DNA from: CAZMZW01 sp964571135
GTDB lineage: Bacteria; Chloroflexota; Anaerolineae; Anaerolineales; Anaerolineaceae
Length of the DNA: 64,000 nucleotides
Direction of reading: 5' to 3'
Assembly (NCBI GenBank): GCA_964571135.1
Contig: CAZMZW010000002.1
Coordinates: 1-64,000 of the forward strand
The first letter of the stretch is position 1, and the number at the start of each line of letters is the position of its first letter. A program made the position numbers and the translations under genes. Shown one piece after another: positions 7,844 through 16,370 of the stretch. The notes below the pieces were generated by a model that made no database searches, was not told where the DNA came from, and saw only the letters and a list, made by a program, of their open reading frames with translations.

Positions 7844-8257
7844 ATGAGCGTAAATGATCCTATTGCTGATATGTTGACTCGCATCCGGAATGGCGTTTTG
7901 AGAGGCCAGACTTTGGTTGCCATGCCTGATTCAAAATTAAAAACCGAGATTGCGCGCATTTTGAAAGAAGAAGGTTTTATTGAAGATTATGAACAAGTAT
8001 CTGAAGAAAACTCAATTCACAAAATGCTACGAATGAAATTGAAATATGTAGGCCAGCGCCGTGACCGACGGCCGGTTATATCCGGTTTACTGCGGATTAG
8101 CCGTCCTGGGAAACGGGTCTATACCCACAAAAAAGATATCCCCTGGGTGTTGTCTGGGATGGGTATTGCCATTATTTCTACTCCCCGTGGTGTAATGACT
8201 GGGCAAAAAGCACGCAGTCAGGGAGTGGGTGGCGAAATATTATGCAAAATCTGGTAA
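7844..8257 (+). CDS. rpsH: 30S ribosomal protein S8
   Basis: S8 organises the central domain of 16S rRNA. From ATG 7844 the protein has 137 residues, starting MSVNDPIADMLTRIRNG. An ATG six bases earlier is only two bases from the GGAGG sequence, so 7844 is the better start. The C-terminal signature is STPRGVMTGQKARSQGVGGEIL, with a short KIW ending. Confidence 0.97.
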   Translation: MSVNDPIADMLTRIRNGVLRGQTLVAMPDSKLKTEIARILKEEGFIEDYEQVSEENSIHKMLRMKLKYVGQRRDRRPVISGLLRISRPGKRVYTHKKDIPWVLSGMGIAIISTPRGVMTGQKARSQGVGGEILCKIW

Positions 8258-8285
8258 CCGGAAACGAAGTTTAAGGAGATTTATC

Positions 8286-8834
8286 ATGTCAAGAATAGGC
8301 AGGTTGCCAGTAGTAATTCCATCCGGTGTTCAGGTGGATTTAAAAGGAAATGAAGTTGAAGTAAAAGGTCCAAAAGGAACCATGAAGCGTGCTTTTTCAA
8401 AGCAGATCGAAATTGTAATGGAAGAGAACAAGCTCATCATCAAAAGAAATTCTGAAGAACAAAATGTGCGCGCTTTACATGGTACTACCCGTTCGGTGTT
8501 GAATAACATGATCGTTGGTGTCAGTCAGGGTTTTACGAAAGTACTTGAAATTGATGGTGTTGGTTACCGCGCTGAAATGGATGGAAATAATCTGGTGATT
8601 AATGTTGGCTTTTCACATCCAGTGAAAGTCGAATCACCGGCTGGGATTAGTTTTGCAGCCGATACAAAAACCAGACAGATCACAGTCAGCGGGTACGACA
8701 AGGAGATTGTTGGTCAGGTGGCTGCAGATATTCGCAAGATCAGACCCCCTGAACCTTATAAAGGCAAAGGAATTCACTATTTGGGTGAAAGACTACGCCA
8801 CAAAGCTGGAAAGTCAGCTAAGACCGGTGTGTAA
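8286..8834 (+). CDS. rplF: 50S ribosomal protein L6
   Basis: L6 lies near the factor-binding site. From ATG 8286 the protein has 182 residues, beginning MSRIGRLPVVIPSGV with AAGGAG upstream. An in-frame upstream codon inside rpsH was rejected. The second L6 repeat ends in the signature IRPPEPYKGKGIHYLGE, which is typical. Confidence 0.98.
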   Translation: MSRIGRLPVVIPSGVQVDLKGNEVEVKGPKGTMKRAFSKQIEIVMEENKLIIKRNSEEQNVRALHGTTRSVLNNMIVGVSQGFTKVLEIDGVGYRAEMDGNNLVINVGFSHPVKVESPAGISFAADTKTRQITVSGYDKEIVGQVAADIRKIRPPEPYKGKGIHYLGERLRHKAGKSAKTGV

Positions 8835-8857
8835 TTTTGGATTGAAGGTAAATTGAT

Positions 8858-9223
8858 ATGGCGAAAACTACTCGTAATGATGCAAGATTGCGCAGGCATG
8901 CCAGGGTACGCAAGAACGTGTCTGGCAGTCCCGAAAAACCACGTTTATGTGTATACCGCTCACTTGCGGAGATCTATGCACAAATTATTGATGATGAGAG
9001 CGGTGTGACCATTGTCTCATCATCCAGTATTGATAAAGAAATCAAGCCGAAAACCAAGGGTTTGAAAAAAACCGAGCAGGCAGCTCTGGTCGGAAAAGTC
9101 CTGGCAGAACGGGCAATTGAGAAAAAAGTTTCCCTTGTGGTCTTTGACCGCGGTGGAAATAAATATAACGGCCGTGTAAAAGCTCTGGCAGATGCAGCTC
9201 GCCAGGCAGGTTTGAAGTTCTAA
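8858..9223 (+). CDS. rplR: 50S ribosomal protein L18
   Basis: L18 joins 5S rRNA to the large subunit. The protein has 121 residues with an N-terminal basic region (RLRRHARVRKNVSG) and the core KPRLCVYRSLAEIYAQIIDD. The conserved C-terminal VVFDRGGNKYNGRVKALADAARQAGLKF is also present. The order rplF-rplR-rpsE is standard. Confidence 0.97.
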   Translation: MAKTTRNDARLRRHARVRKNVSGSPEKPRLCVYRSLAEIYAQIIDDESGVTIVSSSSIDKEIKPKTKGLKKTEQAALVGKVLAERAIEKKVSLVVFDRGGNKYNGRVKALADAARQAGLKF

Positions 9224-9251
9224 GCGTCATGGGAGCATAAGGATTATTGAT

Positions 9252-9794
9252 ATGGCAAATGATCAAGCAAAAATGGCATTTCAATCAATTGAGAAGGAAT
9301 TTGATGAACGGGTGGTTGAAATTGCGCGTGTAGCAAAAGTAGTGAAAGGTGGCCGGCGTTTTCAATTCCGGGTAACTATCGTCGCCGGTGATAACAACGG
9401 CACGATCGGATTGGGAATTGGTAAAGCCAACGCCGTACCTGAAGCGATGAATAAAGCCACTTTGCGTGCACATAAAAACTTACATAAAATATGCCTTTCT
9501 GGTACAACCATCCCGCATGAAGTGATTGGTAAAGAAGCTGGCGCACGAGTCCTCTTAAAGCCAGCCTCACCTGGAACAGGTGTGATTGCGGGTAGTGGTG
9601 TTCGTGCTGTGTTGGAGGCTGCTGGTATTCACGATATTTTAACCAAGTCATTAGGCAGCGCAAATATCTTAAATATTGTCAAAGCTACTTTTTTTGCTCT
9701 GGAACAACTAAGATCCCCGGAGCAGTTAAGTGAAATGCGTGGCATCCCGGTCAAAGACCTGCTACCATTTTGGGAACGGAGGAAAAATGGCTAA
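9252..9794 (+). CDS. rpsE: 30S ribosomal protein S5
   Basis: S5 affects decoding accuracy at the mRNA entry region. The protein has 180 residues with the double-stranded-RNA-binding-like N-domain (RVAKVVKGGRRFQFRV). The glycine-rich GDNNGTIGLGIGKANAVPEA and the C-domain IKDLLP-like end (PVKDLLPFWERRKNG) are also seen. AAGGA lies 8 bases before the ATG. The stop overlaps the rpmD start by 8 bases. Confidence 0.97.
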   Translation: MANDQAKMAFQSIEKEFDERVVEIARVAKVVKGGRRFQFRVTIVAGDNNGTIGLGIGKANAVPEAMNKATLRAHKNLHKICLSGTTIPHEVIGKEAGARVLLKPASPGTGVIAGSGVRAVLEAAGIHDILTKSLGSANILNIVKATFFALEQLRSPEQLSEMRGIPVKDLLPFWERRKNG

Positions 9795-9996
9795 TATATT
9801 AGGCGCAGGAAAATCATTGAAGATCACACTGGTGCATAGTGCAATTGGAAATTCAGAGAGACATAAGGCTACTGTCCGTGCGTTAGGTTTGCATCGGCTG
9901 GGTCAAACAGTTGAACAACCGGATACCCCTACAATCCGTGGAATGCTCTCGAAGATAAATCATCTGGTAACAGTGGAAGTGCAGGAAAAGAAATGA
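9787..9996 (+). CDS. rpmD: 50S ribosomal protein L30
   Basis: L30 is a small large-subunit protein that is not universal in bacteria. From ATG 9787 the protein has 69 residues with the family core LKITLVHSAIGNSERHKATVRALGLHRLGQ and PTIRGMLSKINHLVTV. GGAGG sits just before the start inside the end of rpsE. The longer in-frame reading from 9730 lies wholly within rpsE and is rejected. The stop overlaps rplO by four bases. Confidence 0.96.
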   Translation: MANILGAGKSLKITLVHSAIGNSERHKATVRALGLHRLGQTVEQPDTPTIRGMLSKINHLVTVEVQEKK

Positions 9997-10445
9997 AACT
10001 TAATGATTTACGACCGAATGATGGTGCAAAAAAACGTCGCCAACGAGTAGGCCGCGGTATTGCTGCAGGACAAGGTAAGAGCAGCGGTCGTGGAACTAAA
10101 GGTGAAGGTGCGCGTCGAGGCACTGGTGGCCATTTGGCACGCCAGGGTGGAAACTTGCCTTTCTTCCGCAGTCTGCCGTTTATACGTGGTGAGGGTTTTA
10201 CCCCTCCGCACCAGGTGAAGTTTAATGAAATCAGTCTTTCCACTCTTTCAACATTTAAAGCCGGTACTGACGTGACACCTGAATTATTGAGCGAAAAAAA
10301 CATGCTTCATAAAAAAGGATTGCCTGTAGTTATTCTGGGTTCAGGGGAGATCAATATTCCCTTAACCATCAAGGTTCAGCGGGTGACTAAAGGTGCCAAA
10401 GCTAAAATTGAAGCAGCTGGTGGAAAAGTTGAGTTGATCAAGTAG
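9993..10445 (+). CDS. rplO: 50S ribosomal protein L15
   Basis: L15 is a late large-subunit assembly protein. The protein has 150 residues with the glycine- and arginine-rich N-terminal extension GRGIAAGQGKSSGRGTKGEG and then GFTPPHQVKFNEISLSTLS. The C-terminus contains VQRVTKGAKAKIEAAGGKVELI. It starts within rpmD (ATGA overlap) and precedes secY by 26 bases. Confidence 0.97.
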   Translation: MKLNDLRPNDGAKKRRQRVGRGIAAGQGKSSGRGTKGEGARRGTGGHLARQGGNLPFFRSLPFIRGEGFTPPHQVKFNEISLSTLSTFKAGTDVTPELLSEKNMLHKKGLPVVILGSGEINIPLTIKVQRVTKGAKAKIEAAGGKVELIK

Positions 10446-10471
10446 GTGCAGGTCAAAAAGGAAACTGAATT

Positions 10472-11821
10472 ATGAAAAGATCCGCATGGCGCTACTTATG
10501 GAAATCAGAAGATATTCGAAAGATGCTTCTGATCACTTTGCTATTATTGGTTCTATACCGCCTGGCAGCTAATGTTCCTGTTCCTGGGATTATCCGTGAA
10601 GTCATCAGCGGGATTTTCCAAAAGCAAAGTCCGGCATCTGGATTGCTGGGTGTTTTTGACCTACTATCCGGAGGTACATTATCTAATTTCTCCATCCTCG
10701 CGATGGGTGTGTATCCCTATATTACTGCTCAGATTATTATTCAATTATTAATCCCCATTATTCCAGCACTGCAAAAAATGACTCAGGAAGATCCGCGTCA
10801 GGGACAAAAACTGATGGAAAAATGGACAGTTTTGTTAACGATTCCCATGGCTGCCTTATCCGCGATTGGTCAAATACAATTATTTGGTCAATTATCCGGA
10901 GGGACTTCGATTCTAAGCTATACATTCGGATTCACAGGCGCAAGTCTATTACCCACATTAACTACTTTGATCAGTATGGTTGGAGGAACGATGCTGGGAA
11001 TCTGGATTGGTCAGCTGATCTCTGAGTACGGTATTCCTAATCAAGGTCTTTCTCTGATTATTTTTGCTGGAGTGGTATCAAGAATTCCTGCAAATGTATA
11101 CCGATTATTAATTTCAGGAGAATCAGTAGCTCTGCTTCTTATCGCCATGTTAGTGATCCTGACCTTGACCATTTTTGCTATTGTTTTTGTTCAGCAGGGA
11201 AAACGCAATGTTCCCGTGCTTTTCCCGGGAAGACGCATGGGGAACCGCATGTCAATGCCAGTTCATTCCAATATTCCTTTGATGGTCAATATGGCAGGCA
11301 TGATCCCATTAATTTTTGCCCAGACCATTCTATCTTTACCTGCGATTGTGGCTCAATTTATTATTACTTCAAAAACAGAATGGGTGGCCAACCTGGCAAA
11401 AGGTATGCAGACCACTTTCAGCCCTGGAAGCATATGGTATGTGATAATTTTCTTTGTTATGGTTTTATTGCTCACTTTCTTCTATACAGAAGTTCTTTTT
11501 GAACAACAAAATTACGGTGAGAATCTGAAAAAACAGGGAGCTCAAATCCCTGGAATATTACGTGGTGAACCAACACAGCGCTATCTGGCAAGAGTTCAAC
11601 GCCGGATAACCATAATTGGCGCAGTATTTCTAGCCACAGTGGCAGTACTTCCTTATTTCCTGCAACTTGTGCTGCCTGAAGGTACTGCTAAAACATCCGG
11701 TTTGTTTATCGTATCCGCGGCTGGTTTATTGATCGTGGTTGGTGTTGTTCGGGATGTATTCAACATTATCGAGACCGAGCTTAAACTTCACGGTTATGAT
11801 GATAAATTGATCAACGCATAA
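10472..11821 (+). CDS. secY: Protein translocase channel subunit SecY
   Basis: SecY is the core of the membrane protein-conducting channel. The protein has 449 residues and about ten hydrophobic membrane segments. Recognisable signatures are the first helix region LYRLAANVPVPGI and the second-segment motif SNFSILAMGVYPYITAQIIIQLL. The cytosolic loop contains GKRNVPVLFPGRRMGNR, and the large C5-type loop has NYGENLKKQGAQIPGILRGEPTQRYL. The position at the end of the spc operon is conserved. Confidence 0.97.
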   Translation: MKRSAWRYLWKSEDIRKMLLITLLLLVLYRLAANVPVPGIIREVISGIFQKQSPASGLLGVFDLLSGGTLSNFSILAMGVYPYITAQIIIQLLIPIIPALQKMTQEDPRQGQKLMEKWTVLLTIPMAALSAIGQIQLFGQLSGGTSILSYTFGFTGASLLPTLTTLISMVGGTMLGIWIGQLISEYGIPNQGLSLIIFAGVVSRIPANVYRLLISGESVALLLIAMLVILTLTIFAIVFVQQGKRNVPVLFPGRRMGNRMSMPVHSNIPLMVNMAGMIPLIFAQTILSLPAIVAQFIITSKTEWVANLAKGMQTTFSPGSIWYVIIFFVMVLLLTFFYTEVLFEQQNYGENLKKQGAQIPGILRGEPTQRYLARVQRRITIIGAVFLATVAVLPYFLQLVLPEGTAKTSGLFIVSAAGLLIVVGVVRDVFNIIETELKLHGYDDKLINA

Positions 11822-11826
11822 AGAGG

Positions 11827-12486
11827 ATGTCGAAATACATTGTGTTTTTAGGTCCCCCTGGTGCTGGTAAAGGAACCCAGGCGGCGGTCGTTGCAAAAAA
11901 AATGGACCTGGCTCATATTTCCTCGGGAAATATATTTCGAGAGAACATTGACAATCGAACAGCTCTGGGATTGCGTGCGCAGGCTTACCTCGATTCTGGG
12001 CAATTGGTTCCTGACGATTTGACGATTGCGATGATCAGGGATCGGTTATCCATGCCAGATTGCAAGCAGGGAGCTATATTGGATGGCTTCCCGCGTACGG
12101 TGGCACAGGCAGAGGAATTGGATAAGATGCTGCTGGAAATGAATGGCAAGATCGAATGCGTCCCGTTCATTAATGTGTCTGAGGAAGTACTCGTAGAACG
12201 CTTGAGCGGTAGAAGGATTTGTGTGTCTGAAAAACACGTCTATCACCTGAAGTTCAATCCTCCGCTCAAAGAAGGAATATGTGATGTGGATGGAAATCCG
12301 CTTCACCAGCGGAAAGATGACACACGCGAAACGGTTGAGAACCGCATTCGTGAATATAACGAAAAGACAGCACCGTTGATAGAGTATTACAGGCAAGCTG
12401 GAAAATTAATAGAGATCGATGGAACCAAGGATATCGACCAGGTTACAAGCGATATCCTGAACAAAATTGAAAAAATGGGACTCTGA
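11827..12486 (+). CDS. adk: Adenylate kinase with altered zinc-site LID
   Basis: Adenylate kinase interconverts AMP, ADP and ATP. The protein has 219 residues with P-loop GPPGAGKGTQ (9-18), the AMP-binding GFPRTVAQAEEL and a long LID. In Gram-positive enzymes the LID holds zinc with Cys-x2-Cys-x16-Cys-x2-Cys/Asp. Here the aligned positions are Cys132, Glu135, Cys152 and Asp155, so one Cys is replaced by Glu. The ATG comes almost directly after AAGAGG, an unusually short ribosome-binding spacing, and starts five bases after secY. The identity is secure. Confidence 0.96.
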   Translation: MSKYIVFLGPPGAGKGTQAAVVAKKMDLAHISSGNIFRENIDNRTALGLRAQAYLDSGQLVPDDLTIAMIRDRLSMPDCKQGAILDGFPRTVAQAEELDKMLLEMNGKIECVPFINVSEEVLVERLSGRRICVSEKHVYHLKFNPPLKEGICDVDGNPLHQRKDDTRETVENRIREYNEKTAPLIEYYRQAGKLIEIDGTKDIDQVTSDILNKIEKMGL

Positions 12487-12489
12487 TTC

Positions 12490-12518
12490 TGGACGGATCA
12501 GGTAACAGCAGGTATAAT
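12490..12518 (+). promoter_or_regulatory. Promoter upstream of rpmJ-rpsM-rpsK-rpsD-rpoA-rplQ
   Basis: A consensus TATAAT box at 12513-12518 lies exactly 17 bases after TGGACG (12490-12495, four of six to TTGACA). It sits in the short gap between adk and rpmJ, where most bacteria carry map and infA. It probably gives the alpha operon its own transcription start about 25 bases before rpmJ. Confidence 0.6.
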
Positions 12519-12550
12519 AAAAAATTTGCAATAATGAGCTAGGAGTAATA

Positions 12551-12664
12551 ATGAAAGTATCGGCATCCATTCGTAAGCGCTGTTCAAAATGCAAGATCGT
12601 CAAGAGACGCGGCATTTTGTATGTGATTTGTGAAAATCCTAAACATAAACAACGACAGGGATAA
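12551..12664 (+). CDS. rpmJ: 50S ribosomal protein L36
   Basis: L36 is the smallest large-subunit protein. This short gene encodes 37 residues, starting MKVSASIRKRCSKCKIVKRR and ending ENPKHKQRQG. The zinc ligands Cys11, Cys14, Cys27 and His32 are all present, so it is the zinc-binding form. AGGAG precedes the ATG. The gene stands directly before rpsM as in most bacteria. Confidence 0.96.
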   Translation: MKVSASIRKRCSKCKIVKRRGILYVICENPKHKQRQG

Positions 12665-12670
12665 ATAACT

Positions 12671-13060
12671 ATGGCAAGAATTGAAGGTATTGACCTTCCA
12701 AAATCAAAAAGAATAGAAGTTGGACTTACCTATATCTATGGCATAGGACCTCATCATGCCAAAGAAATTATCGCTGCTACCAAAGTGAACCCTGACACTC
12801 GTGTAAAAGATCTGACAGAAAATGAAGTCAGCTCTTTGCGTGAGTACATCAGTAAGAATTTCAAGGTAGAGGGTGACTTACGCCGCGAAGTTCAAATGAA
12901 TATCAAGCGATTGGTTGAAATTGGCTGTTACCGGGGAACACGCCACCGCCGCAGCCTTCCTGTGCATGGTCAGCGCACAAAAACTAATGCACGCACCCGC
13001 AAAGGTCCTAAGAAGACAGTCGCCGGTCGTGGACGCCGCCGAGGCGCTGCGAAGAAATAA
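12671..13060 (+). CDS. rpsM: 30S ribosomal protein S13
   Basis: S13 forms head-to-large-subunit bridges and touches P-site tRNA. The protein has 129 residues, beginning MARIEGIDLPKSKRIEVGLTYIYGIG. The conserved CYRGTRHRRSLPVHGQRTKTNARTRKGP precedes a basic tail. The gene follows rpmJ by six bases. Confidence 0.98.
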   Translation: MARIEGIDLPKSKRIEVGLTYIYGIGPHHAKEIIAATKVNPDTRVKDLTENEVSSLREYISKNFKVEGDLRREVQMNIKRLVEIGCYRGTRHRRSLPVHGQRTKTNARTRKGPKKTVAGRGRRRGAAKK

Positions 13061-13085
13061 ATTATTTTAGGATTATAGAGGAATT

Positions 13086-13490
13086 ATGGCACAAGCTGCA
13101 AAACCGACTCGACGCTCAGCGGTGACGCGCAAAACGAAACGCGCAGTAGCCATCGCTAAAGTACATATCTTTGCGTCTTTTAATAATACGATTATTACCG
13201 TCACAGACCAACAGGGAAATGCGATCTGTTGGACCAGTTCTGGTTCAGTTGGATACAAGGGTTCGCGTAAAAGCACACCTTTCGCTGCCCGGATGGCTGC
13301 TGAAGAAGCCATTAAATTGGCTACCGGGATGGGTGTTCAGGAAATTGATGTCATTATTAAAGGACCCGGTCCTGGTCGCGAATCTGCAATCCGCGCTATT
13401 CAGTCCAAGGGAATTAAAGTTCGTTCCATTTCGGATATTACGCCAGTTCCCCATAATGGATGCCGGCCGCCCAAAAAGCGCCGTGTGTAA
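13086..13490 (+). CDS. rpsK: 30S ribosomal protein S11
   Basis: S11 lies in the platform near the mRNA exit. The protein has 134 residues with a basic N-terminal extension and KVHIFASFNNTIITVTDQQGN. The signature GPGPGRESAIRAIQ and the C-terminal DITPVPHNGCRPPKKRRV are also clear. The order rpsM-rpsK-rpsD-rpoA is the classical alpha operon. Confidence 0.98.
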   Translation: MAQAAKPTRRSAVTRKTKRAVAIAKVHIFASFNNTIITVTDQQGNAICWTSSGSVGYKGSRKSTPFAARMAAEEAIKLATGMGVQEIDVIIKGPGPGRESAIRAIQSKGIKVRSISDITPVPHNGCRPPKKRRV

Positions 13491-13511
13491 TTGATAAGGA
13501 GTTATTGAATC

Positions 13512-14165
13512 ATGGCAAGATATATAGAACCAGTTTGTAAATTATGCCGGCGTGAAGGCGAAAAACTTTTTTTGAAAGGCACGCGCTGCCTTTCACAAAA
13601 GTGCCCCTTTGATCGGCCTAATGATAAAATGCGTGATTATCCGCCAGGTGAACATGGCAAATCGGGTATGGTCAGACGTTCGCGTGTTTCGGATTACAGC
13701 CGACAGCTGCGTGCCAAACAGAAAACCCGACATGTGTATGGTGTTCTTGAACGGCAGTTCAGACGATATTTTTCAAGCGCCCTAAAGTCACGCGGTTTGA
13801 CAGGCTTAAATATGCTGCAGACACTGGAATTGAGATTTGATAATGTAATCTTCCGCATGGGTTTTGCCGAAAACCGCACATCTGCACGCCAGATGGTTAA
13901 TCATGGGCATTTTATGGTTAACGGTCACCGGAATAATATTCCCTCAATGCTGCTTAAACCGGGTGACGTTGTCACTATCCGTGAACAAAGCAAGAAGAAT
14001 GCACTTTTCAAGGATATTGCTGAAGTGGCGGACAAACGCAATTGTGCAATCTGGCTCGAAAGAAATCTAAAGGATTTGAGCTGTAGAGTTTTGCGTTTAC
14101 CGGAACGCGGTGAGATTGATGGAAACCTCAATGAGCAATTGGTCGTTGAGTATTACTCACGCTAA
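13512..14165 (+). CDS. rpsD: 30S ribosomal protein S4, zinc-binding form
   Basis: S4 nucleates small-subunit assembly and often represses the alpha operon. The protein has 217 residues. The N-terminus carries a zinc-type cysteine set, CKLCRREGEKLFLKGTRC followed by KCPFD, so it is the cysteine-containing S4. The S4 RNA-binding domain at about residues 105-170 shows LELRFDNVIFRMGFAENRTSARQMVNHGHF. Confidence 0.97.
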   Translation: MARYIEPVCKLCRREGEKLFLKGTRCLSQKCPFDRPNDKMRDYPPGEHGKSGMVRRSRVSDYSRQLRAKQKTRHVYGVLERQFRRYFSSALKSRGLTGLNMLQTLELRFDNVIFRMGFAENRTSARQMVNHGHFMVNGHRNNIPSMLLKPGDVVTIREQSKKNALFKDIAEVADKRNCAIWLERNLKDLSCRVLRLPERGEIDGNLNEQLVVEYYSR

Positions 14166-14212
14166 ACCGGATATTTTATTGTAATGGAATTTAGATCAAT
14201 GAGGGTAAAACT

Positions 14213-15184
14213 GTGACTCTTAGTCCTATGGTTACACCGGAATTGGTACGGGAGAAAGAATCCCGTAATTATAGTAAGTTCATCATCAGTCCTCTGGAGC
14301 AGGGATATGGCGTCACATTAGGTAATTCTCTACGCAGAGTGCTATTGTCATCCCTGGAAGGGGTAGCTATCACTTCAGTGCGAATTTCGGAGGCACTGCA
14401 TGAGTTTAGTGATATCCCTGGAGTTCGCGAAGATGTTCTTCAAGTTATTCTCCAGATCAAACAGATCCGCCTGATCATGCATGAAGGTGATATTTCCCAT
14501 ATGCACCTCGATGTAAAAGGCGAGGGTCAATTTGTGGCTGGTGATATCCAGCTTCCATCAGAAATTGAAATTGTCAACCCTGATCTGTATTTATTCACTT
14601 CGGATGATCCAAAATCTCAGTTATCTCTTGATTTTACTGTGGAAAGGGGACGTGGATATTTACCCGTCGATCCGGAACGAAGCAAAGAATTACCCATTGG
14701 AGAACTTCCAGTGGATGCAATTTTCACTCCGATCAAACGGGTAAATTATGTCGTGAGCAGCGCACGTGTGCTGCAAAGCACCAATTATGACCGCTTGGAA
14801 ATGGAAATCTGGACGGATGGAACAATCACTCCAGAAAAAGCAATGAGCAGCGCAGCCAAAACAATGATCGATCAACTGCGTACGATTTCTGGTTTAAAAG
14901 AAGAATTCCTCACTGTAACCAAAGAAGCGGAAACTGTTATCAGCCACCTGGTTAGCGAAGCACATGATACTCCCATCGAAAACCTGGATCTTTCTGTGCG
15001 CGTTTTTAATTCCCTGAAACGTACTGGAATTACCAATGTGGGTGATGTGATCGAACTGCTGGGCAAGGGTGATGAGGCAATAATGTCCATCCGAAATTTT
15101 GGAGAAAAGAGCCTTGATGAATTACGCCAGAAAATGTACGAAAAGGGTTTCATCAAAGATGAACTTGATAAGGAAAGCGAGTAA
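14213..15184 (+). CDS. rpoA: DNA-directed RNA polymerase alpha subunit
   Basis: Alpha dimers initiate polymerase assembly, and the C-terminal domain contacts DNA and activators. The protein has 323 residues. The N-terminal domain has GYGVTLGNSLRRVLLSSLEG. The C-terminal domain (about residues 255-320) has LDLSVRVFNSLKRTGITNVGDV and SIRNFGEKSLDELRQKM. GTG 14213 is chosen because GAGGG lies 7 bases upstream; an ATG 15 bases later is possible. Confidence 0.97.
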   Translation: MTLSPMVTPELVREKESRNYSKFIISPLEQGYGVTLGNSLRRVLLSSLEGVAITSVRISEALHEFSDIPGVREDVLQVILQIKQIRLIMHEGDISHMHLDVKGEGQFVAGDIQLPSEIEIVNPDLYLFTSDDPKSQLSLDFTVERGRGYLPVDPERSKELPIGELPVDAIFTPIKRVNYVVSSARVLQSTNYDRLEMEIWTDGTITPEKAMSSAAKTMIDQLRTISGLKEEFLTVTKEAETVISHLVSEAHDTPIENLDLSVRVFNSLKRTGITNVGDVIELLGKGDEAIMSIRNFGEKSLDELRQKMYEKGFIKDELDKESE

Positions 15185-15189
15185 GAGAA

Positions 15190-15567
15190 ATGCGGCATCA
15201 AATTGCTGGTTATAAATTAGGCAGGAAGAAAGACGCTCGTAGAGGGCTACGGCGCACATTAATCAATCAACTTTTCACTCACAGCCGGATTAAGACTACG
15301 CGTGCAAAAGCGATGGCAATCCGCGGTGATGCTGAGCGGCTGATCACTCTGGCTCGAAACAGCGCCAAAGGTAGTGACATCGAAAAAGTGAATGCCCGCC
15401 GTCTCGCGGCCAGCCGATTGAATAATGCGGAAATTGTTAAAAAACTTTTCGATGAGATCGGTCCACGGTTTGAAACCCGTAATGGTGGCTATACCCGCCT
15501 ATTCAAATTAGGTCCACGTTTGGGTGATTCATCGGAAATGGTGGTTTTAGAACTTGTAGAACAGTAA
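15190..15567 (+). CDS. rplQ: 50S ribosomal protein L17
   Basis: L17 lies near the tunnel exit. The protein has 125 residues, beginning MRHQIAGYKLGRKKDARRGLRRTLINQL, which is characteristic of the family. NGGYTRLFKLGPRLGDSSEMVVLELV stands near the end. It follows rpoA by five bases with a weak ribosome-binding site, so translation may depend on coupling to rpoA. Confidence 0.97.
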   Translation: MRHQIAGYKLGRKKDARRGLRRTLINQLFTHSRIKTTRAKAMAIRGDAERLITLARNSAKGSDIEKVNARRLAASRLNNAEIVKKLFDEIGPRFETRNGGYTRLFKLGPRLGDSSEMVVLELVEQ

Positions 15568-15590
15568 GCCAACCGGATGCTAGTGACCGG

Positions 15591-16328
15591 ATGGAAACAG
15601 CACTTTACCAACTGAAAATAGCTTACGACGGAACGAACTTTCTCGGATTTCAAAAGCAGAGGAAGGGACGGACTGTTCAGGCAGAAATTGAAAATTCATT
15701 ACGCTGCCTGGAATGGAAAGGAACGAGCATCACCGCCGCAGGAAGGACTGACGCTGGTGTACACGCTTCAGGACAAGTGATTGCAGTTCAAATTACCTGG
15801 AAACATCCATTGAGTGAATTGCAAAAAGCTCTAAATGCGAATTTGCCAAACGATTTGGCAGTTATCAGCATTCATAGCGTGCCTGAAGGTTTTCACCCAC
15901 GTTTTTCAGCGCTATCCAGAAAATACATTTACCGTATTTATTGCCAGGACCAGCGCAACCCGCTAAAGGACCGTTTTGCCTGGCAAGTCTGGCCGGCAGT
16001 GGATCCTAAGAGATTAAAGAAAGCGGCAGAGGTTGTTGTTGGAAAACACGATTTTGTGGCTTTCGGAAAACCTCCAAGGGATGAGGCAGGTACCATCCGT
16101 GAAGTTTTCACGGCAGAATGGAAAAATGAAAAGAACGAGTTCAGGTTCGAAGTGAAAGCAAATGCATTTCTGTACCATATGGTAAGGCGGATGGTTTTTT
16201 TGCAGGTGAAAGTTGGTCAAGATTCGATGGATATAACAGATATGCAAATGACCGTCGCAGGTGTAAAAAATATCAAACCCGGAATTGCTCCTGCTTGTGG
16301 ATTGGAGCTAGCCGAAGTTGAATATTAG
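15591..16328 (+). CDS. truA: tRNA pseudouridine(38-40) synthase TruA
   Basis: TruA converts uridines 38-40 in the anticodon arm to pseudouridine. The protein has 245 residues with the catalytic aspartate motif AAGRTDAGVHASGQV (Asp near residue 56). Other family signatures are GFHPRFSALSRKYIYRI and FLYHMVRRMVFLQVKVG. It is embedded between rplQ and rplM, a common arrangement. The start ATG has no strong ribosome-binding site, again suggesting coupling. Confidence 0.96.
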   Translation: METALYQLKIAYDGTNFLGFQKQRKGRTVQAEIENSLRCLEWKGTSITAAGRTDAGVHASGQVIAVQITWKHPLSELQKALNANLPNDLAVISIHSVPEGFHPRFSALSRKYIYRIYCQDQRNPLKDRFAWQVWPAVDPKRLKKAAEVVVGKHDFVAFGKPPRDEAGTIREVFTAEWKNEKNEFRFEVKANAFLYHMVRRMVFLQVKVGQDSMDITDMQMTVAGVKNIKPGIAPACGLELAEVEY

Positions 16329-16370
16329 GTTCAATTAAAAAAATTATTCAGGATTTTTGGAGTAAGAAAA

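Noticed and set aside
9929..10303. 124-codon reading frame on the - strand across rplO
   Set aside because: It is antisense to the Gly/Arg-rich L15 N-terminus; its composition is an artefact of that region and it has no ribosome-binding site.
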